A stretch of DNA of 52,239 nucleotides from Clostridiales bacterium. Its GTDB lineage: Bacteria; Bacillota; Clostridia; Christensenellales; Borkfalkiaceae. How positions within the stretch are numbered: the first letter of the stretch is position 1; the number at the start of each line of letters is the position of its first letter. A model generated the notes under the pieces. The model made no database searches, was not told the DNA's origin, and worked only from the letters and a program-made list of their open reading frames with translations. Below are positions 48,656 through 52,239 of the stretch, piece by piece. The DNA is taken from positions 1 to 52,239 of the forward strand of contig SVHY01000010.1 in the NCBI GenBank assembly GCA_015055545.1, in the 5' to 3' direction. The translations under genes and the position numbers were made by a program.

Positions 48656-50023
48656 TTATCTTGCAAGCATTTGCAAGGACGCAATCAAATACTGCTTTAC
48701 AAACTGCGGTTCGATAATCGCGTCGATATAACCGTCTTTCGCCGCGTTAATCGGGTCGGCGTTCTCATCCGCGTATTTTTCCGCAAGCGCCGCTTTATCC
48801 GCTTTTTCGTCGCCTAATTCGATTTGAGCGCCTGCTACGCTGTCAAATAATGCGATTTTCGCGTTAGCAAACGCACAAGTGTAATCAAACCCAACCGACT
48901 TAGAGGCAAACAACGAATAGCCCAAACCCACCGCTTTCTTATATACGACCGCGATTTTCGCCGTATCAATCGTATCGAGCAAGTTGAGATATTCAGCCGC
49001 TTCTTTCATAACGCGGCTGTTATTTACACAACTACAAGGGCAAATGCCTTTCACGTCGCCAAACGTAATAAACGGCAAACCGTAGCAACATACGAATTCC
49101 ATGAAGTTATTGATTTTCGCGAGTTTTGCCGCGTTCAATTCCACGCCGTTTTCACCACCATCGAATACAACCGCAGCAACGGAAATACCGCCGATTCTAC
49201 CAAGCACCGTTTTAACGTCCGATTCACAACCAGCCCAAATTTCCAACGGATTTTCAAAAATCGTCATGAGCGTTGCCGCATCGCTTACTGCGTTCAAAGC
49301 AGGTACGGATTCGTTGAGTTCCGCGTCGATACAAGGCGTCGCCATAAGTTCGCTAATAGCAAGGATATTCGTTCTAACTTCTGCGATATCCGCAATTTCA
49401 AACGCAGGAATACCCGTTTTAGCAAGCGCTTTTGCGCTACCGATTTCTTCCTTAGCAACGTTTTTGCCTGATTTAGCAGACAAAACGAAAGGACTGTTGA
49501 TAGCCAAAACACTCTTCTTATCCAAGAAGAAAGTGAAATCCGCAACCGCGGCGAGCATTGCCGCAGAACCGTACACTTCGCCGTCTACAACGACATATTG
49601 CGGTACGATACCCTTAAGTTGCGTGCTCTTAGAAAGCAATTTGCCAAGCCCTTCTAATACGGTTACGCCTTCGCCGACCTGTACGCCTTGCGTGTGCAAC
49701 AGATACAAAACGGGCGTAGAATTCTTTTCCGCCGTTTCCAAGCATTTGACGATTTTATCGCAATTTGCTTTGGATACGCCACCGGAAAGAACGCTGAAAT
49801 TCTGTGCTACGACGTAGAACGGATAATCGCCAATCGTCGCAAAGCCTGTAATTACGCCTTCGCCCGCAGCTTCTAATCCGTAAAACTCGTTTTTCGAAAA
49901 GCTAAACGCGGACAGTTCGACAAAACTGTTTTCATCGACGATCGCGTTGATACGTTGACGAATCTCTTTTCCCGCTTCTGCAAGTTTAGCCTTTCTTTCT
50001 TGCAGTAGTTGAATTTTATCCAT
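48656..50023 (-). CDS. Divergent acyl-CoA carboxyltransferase (MmdA/PccB-like)
   Basis: A 455-residue member of the carboxyltransferase (crotonase-fold) family, shorter than MmdA (about 510). The N terminus is typical (RQRINAIVDENSFVEL, GEGVITGFATIGDYPFYVVAQNFSVLSGG). The catalytic glycine motifs are altered: DSGGARIQEG reads HTQGVQVGEG (110-119), GPCAGGAVYSPA reads DGEVYGSAAMLA (147-158), VDVPGFLPG reads GDVKGICPC (322-330) and the later GG of KAYGGAY reads KAVGLGYS. It heads the cluster, with a consensus promoter and GGAGGAC site. It may use an unusual substrate or be structural; function open. Confidence 0.8.
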   Translation of the reverse strand: MDKIQLLQERKAKLAEAGKEIRQRINAIVDENSFVELSAFSFSKNEFYGLEAAGEGVITGFATIGDYPFYVVAQNFSVLSGGVSKANCDKIVKCLETAEKNSTPVLYLLHTQGVQVGEGVTVLEGLGKLLSKSTQLKGIVPQYVVVDGEVYGSAAMLAAVADFTFFLDKKSVLAINSPFVLSAKSGKNVAKEEIGSAKALAKTGIPAFEIADIAEVRTNILAISELMATPCIDAELNESVPALNAVSDAATLMTIFENPLEIWAGCESDVKTVLGRIGGISVAAVVFDGGENGVELNAAKLAKINNFMEFVCCYGLPFITFGDVKGICPCSCVNNSRVMKEAAEYLNLLDTIDTAKIAVVYKKAVGLGYSLFASKSVGFDYTCAFANAKIALFDSVAGAQIELGDEKADKAALAEKYADENADPINAAKDGYIDAIIEPQFVKQYLIASLQMLAR

Positions 50024-50105
50024 GATAAGTCCTCCGAAATTTTCAGTACAAATTCGTCGAAAAATGGCAACATTTTAATTTTTTGACCAATCTCTACCAG
50101 TTACC

Positions 50106-50134
50106 ATTATACCGCAAACGTTTAAAAAATGCAA
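50106..50134 (-). promoter_or_regulatory. Promoter of the decarboxylase cluster
   Basis: On the - strand TTGCAT (50134-50129), 17-bp spacer, TATAAT (50111-50106), giving a ~75-nt leader before ATG 50023. Confidence 0.75.
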
Positions 50135-50170
50135 GTAAATAACAAAACATTTTTTATTTTTTCATAAAAA

Positions 50171-50219
50171 AATCGACGATGCGATTGTTTACAACAAACC
50201 GTTATTCGCATTGTCGATT
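50171..50219 (-). terminator. Terminator of the rnhA/VTT-protein side, interleaved with a second stem
   Basis: Arms 50171-50184 and 50206-50219 form a 14-bp stem (one C-A mismatch in - strand RNA); on the - strand a run of seven T follows. Its loop contains 50194-50204, which is perfectly complementary to 50250-50260. Confidence 0.7.
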
Positions 50220-50257
50220 AAAACTTTTTATACTATTAACTTTTTGCATTAACGGTT

Positions 50258-50271
50258 TGTGTATATACACA
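50258..50271. promoter_or_regulatory. Perfect 14-bp palindrome TGTGTATATACACA
   Basis: A fully self-complementary 14-mer downstream of the VTT-protein gene and next to the second stem. It could be an operator or simply part of the RNA structure; no gene starts beside it. Confidence 0.3.
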
Positions 50272-50305
50272 GTATACCACGTCGCCGATAAATTTATGAA
50301 AGAAA

Positions 50306-51214
50306 TTATTTTTTCTTTTTGAACCGCTTTGCAAATGCGGCTTGAATTTTATCCAAATTTTTATAAATCAATATAAACGCCGTAATCACCGCGATAAATA
50401 ATGCGCCCCATATACAAAGCCCCCACCACGTATCAAACGGAATAAAATTAATGGAATAACAAGTCGTTGCAATCGCTAAAACACGACAAAGAAATACCAT
50501 AATGATAAAATATAGAAACGACATAGAGGAAAGCCCCGAGATAAAGCATAAAATATCGTCGGGAAAGAGCGGCAATAAGAACATGAGCGTAAGGATAAAA
50601 TTGTCTTTGCCTTTCAGTTTTTTCTGCCATTTTTGTAGCGAGTCTTCGCCTACCATCCACGCAACTGCTTTATTCCCCAGCTTTCGCCCGATCAAAAACG
50701 CCGTCAGCGAACCGAGCATAATGCCAAGCAAACTATATAACGCAGTGTAAAACGGTCCGAACAATGCAACGCCCGCCACAGTACTGACAAGGCTAGGAAT
50801 AGGCAAAACGACCACTTGCAAATACTGCAAAAGGATATAAAACAAAGGCATCCAAACACCCGCGCTTTCGATATAACTTTGCAAACTGCCCGCATCACGT
50901 ATTATTTCAAAAAAGCCCGTTTTAAGCAATATAAACCAAACCAACAGACAAAAAAGCAAAAAAACGTATACGCTTATCATCGTTTTAGCTAGCGTTTCTT
51001 TCTTTTTAATTAGAAAAACTATAGACAGGGCGCATAACGCGCATAAAAATACGCACGCCAAAACGGTAAACAACGTTGCGTGTTTCACAAAAATTTCGCT
51101 TTCCGTTTGGAAAAAACAAAGAGCGGCAAACGTTATACATGCTGCCGTCAATACGAAAAATAACAAAACGAAACTAATCGTTTTTCTTTCCGTTTGTTGT
51201 TCCGTTCCGTTCAT
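50306..51214 (-). CDS. TVP38/TMEM64 (VTT/DedA) family membrane protein
   Basis: A 302-residue polytopic protein with about eight membrane segments. The VTT core runs from about residue 120: LQYLQVVVLPIPSLVSTVAG, ALFGPFYTALYSLLGIMLGSLTAFLIGRKLG and LLPLFPDDILCFISGLSS. Such proteins are thought to move lipids across the membrane; the substrate here is unknown. The first ~100 residues add three extra membrane segments before the VTT domain. ATG 51214 is used since AAAGGGG lies 5 bp upstream; a longer frame to 51250 has no ribosome site. Confidence 0.87.
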   Translation of the reverse strand: MNGTEQQTERKTISFVLLFFVLTAACITFAALCFFQTESEIFVKHATLFTVLACVFLCALCALSIVFLIKKKETLAKTMISVYVFLLFCLLVWFILLKTGFFEIIRDAGSLQSYIESAGVWMPLFYILLQYLQVVVLPIPSLVSTVAGVALFGPFYTALYSLLGIMLGSLTAFLIGRKLGNKAVAWMVGEDSLQKWQKKLKGKDNFILTLMFLLPLFPDDILCFISGLSSMSFLYFIIMVFLCRVLAIATTCYSINFIPFDTWWGLCIWGALFIAVITAFILIYKNLDKIQAAFAKRFKKKK

Positions 51215-51238
51215 CTGAACCCCTTTCTTGTTTTGAGA

Positions 51239-51263
51239 AATACTATACATATATTATAGTATT
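51239..51263. promoter_or_regulatory. AT-rich inverted repeat over the VTT-gene -10 region
   Basis: AATACTATA (51239-51247) and TATAGTATT (51255-51263) are perfect arms around 7 bp. On the - strand a TATAAT box overlaps it, so it could be an operator; a -35 box is not clear. Confidence 0.4.
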
Positions 51264-51283
51264 ACGGTTTTTATGAAAAAATA

Positions 51284-51763
51284 TCAATCGAGCGACTGTT
51301 CTTCGTCTAATACAGATAAGGTTTTTCTAAGTTCTTTGATTGCCGCGCGCGCTAAACCATCGCAACGGTTATTCCGTTCATTATCCGCGTGTCCTGCAAC
51401 TTTGTGGAAGGTAATTTCGTGAATTTTCGTAAGGTTGTATAATTCTTCCCACAAATCCACGTTTTGCACCGCCTTTCCGTCCGCCTTTTTCCAACCGTTT
51501 TTCTTCCAACCGTAAATCCAGCCCTCCAAAAACGCATTGACCGTATACGCCGAATCGCTAAATATATCTACTTTGCACGGTTCTTTTAAACGTTTCAGTC
51601 CCTCGATTACCGCCAAAACCTCCATGCGGTTATTCGTCGTTTGCGCGTCCGCGCCGCTGTATTCTCGCTCTACTTTACCATAGATAAGTATACCTGCATA
51701 GCCACCTATCCCAGGATTTCCCGAACACGCGCCGTCCGTATACAATATCACTGATTTCTTCAT
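51284..51763 (-). CDS. rnhA: Ribonuclease HI
   Basis: It cuts RNA in RNA-DNA hybrids. The 159 residues show the four acidic residues: Asp in LYTDGACSGNPG, Glu in NNRMEVLAVI, Asp in IFSDSAYTVNAF and Asp in NNRCDGLARA, plus KVAGHADNERN. I prefer ATG 51763; ATG 51769 two codons earlier is also in frame but closer to the AGGG site. It lies 11 bp after the ABC transporter gene. The C-terminal tail (KTLSVLDEEQSLD) is a short acidic addition. Confidence 0.93.
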   Translation of the reverse strand: MKKSVILYTDGACSGNPGIGGYAGILIYGKVEREYSGADAQTTNNRMEVLAVIEGLKRLKEPCKVDIFSDSAYTVNAFLEGWIYGWKKNGWKKADGKAVQNVDLWEELYNLTKIHEITFHKVAGHADNERNNRCDGLARAAIKELRKTLSVLDEEQSLD

Positions 51764-51774
51764 AAACATTTACC

Positions 51775-52239
51775 CTATTCTTTAAATTGATAGCGGTACA
51801 ATTCCGCATACAAACCGCCGTTTTTAATCAGTTGTTCATGCGAACCGCGTTCCGTAATCTTCCCACCCGTCACAACGAGAATCTCATCGGCGTTTTTCAC
51901 GGTGGAGAGTCTATGCGCAACGACAATCGTCGTTCTGCCGACTGAAAGCTCGGAAAGAGCCGCTTGCACTTGCATTTCCGTCATATTATCTAGCGCGCTC
52001 GTCGCCTCGTCCAAAATCAAGATCGGCGGATTTTTTAAAAATGCCCGCGCTATGGAAATGCGTTGCTTTTGCCCGCCCGAAAGTTTTACGCCGCGTTCGC
52101 CCACTTCCGTATCGTAACCGTTTGGCAACGTCATAACGAATTCGTGGATATTCGCGCGTTTCGCCGCCAAAATCATCTCTTCTTCCAATTTTTCAGGCGA
52201 ACCGTACAAAATATTATCCCGAACACTGCCCGCAAATAG
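51775..52239 (-). CDS. ABC exporter ATPase domain, C-terminal fragment (5' end off window)
   Basis: The last ~154 codons of an ABC transporter, running in from the right edge (the frame is open to 52239 with [13 protein letters not shown], the Q-loop region). Visible are the signature [15 protein letters not shown], Walker [13 protein letters not shown] and the H-loop VVAHRLST. The pattern is that of a fused membrane-plus-ATPase exporter of the MsbA/LmrA/BmrA type. Substrate unknown. rnhA follows after 11 bp. Confidence 0.9.
   Translation of the reverse strand, partial: LFAGSVRDNILYGSPEKLEEEMILAAKRANIHEFVMTLPNGYDTEVGERGVKLSGGQKQRISIARAFLKNPPILILDEATSALDNMTEMQVQAALSELSVGRTTIVVAHRLSTVKNADEILVVTGGKITERGSHEQLIKNGGLYAELYRYQFKE

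Noticed and set aside
49101-49817. + strand open frame (238 codons) opposite the carboxyltransferase gene
   Set aside because: Ser/Thr-rich composition typical of an antisense shadow; the - strand gene has clear family motifs, promoter and ribosome site.

Overview
The window looks like a chromosomal segment of an endospore-forming, low-to-moderate GC Clostridia-type Firmicute. I base this on a complete spoIIIA operon (AA to AH), spoIVB, a ytfJ/gerW homologue, a GlgC+GlgD pair, an IspH-RpsA fusion and a biotin/Na+ decarboxylase cluster. I cannot assign a genus. I saw no rRNA, tRNA, CRISPR array, transposase or prophage. Gene density is high. Genes up to about 15.3 kb, plus lexA, are on the + strand; everything else is on the - strand.

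Layout: (1) 1-2.0 kb: 3' end of polA, an M19 dipeptidase and coaE. coaE lies between two copies of a 14-bp-period GTGAAACA direct repeat. (2) 2.3-12.6 kb: a glycogen operon, glgB-glgC-glgD-glgA-glgP, followed by a cytoplasmic GH13 enzyme; together they make, store and degrade glycogen. (3) 12.9-16.2 kb: a Xer-like tyrosine recombinase, hflX, a small Cys-rich protein gene divergent from lexA, and lexA with its own operator-like site. (4) 16.3-21.2 kb, read leftward: M50 protease-scpA-scpB-DUF2953-ytfJ-D,D-carboxypeptidase-rluB. (5) 21.2-37.9 kb, read leftward: spoIIIAA-AH, asp23-like, nusB, folD, ispA, dxs, tlyA, nadK, argR, recN, spoIVB, a second D,D-carboxypeptidase, lysA. This is the classic Firmicute order, but xseAB and the spo0A that normally follows spoIVB are missing. 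(6) 37.9-45.0 kb: htpG, an IspH-RpsA fusion, plsC, an AroH-Cmk fusion and a YhiN/HI0933-type flavoprotein. (7) 45.2-50.0 kb: a Na+-pumping biotin-dependent decarboxylase/transcarboxylase cluster (OadA-type and divergent MmdA-type carboxyltransferases, OadG, BCCP, OadB). (8) 50.3-52.2 kb: a VTT/DedA membrane protein, rnhA and the 3' end of an ABC exporter gene.

The least ordinary signals are these. A 15-bp palindromic repeat family has one copy inside the flavoprotein gene, where it adds exactly 11 codons in frame. The GTGAAACA tandem motif occurs four times with an identical 14-bp period. The two gene fusions AroH-Cmk and IspH-RpsA, in one transcription unit, both keep a Shine-Dalgarno sequence and start codon at the domain junction. 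A carboxyltransferase paralogue has degenerate oxyanion-hole motifs. Three genes have promoters so close to the start codon that their mRNAs should be leaderless. A terminator hairpin is interleaved with a second stem in a pseudoknot-like arrangement. I had no database, folding or alignment software; family calls rest on motifs and gene order.
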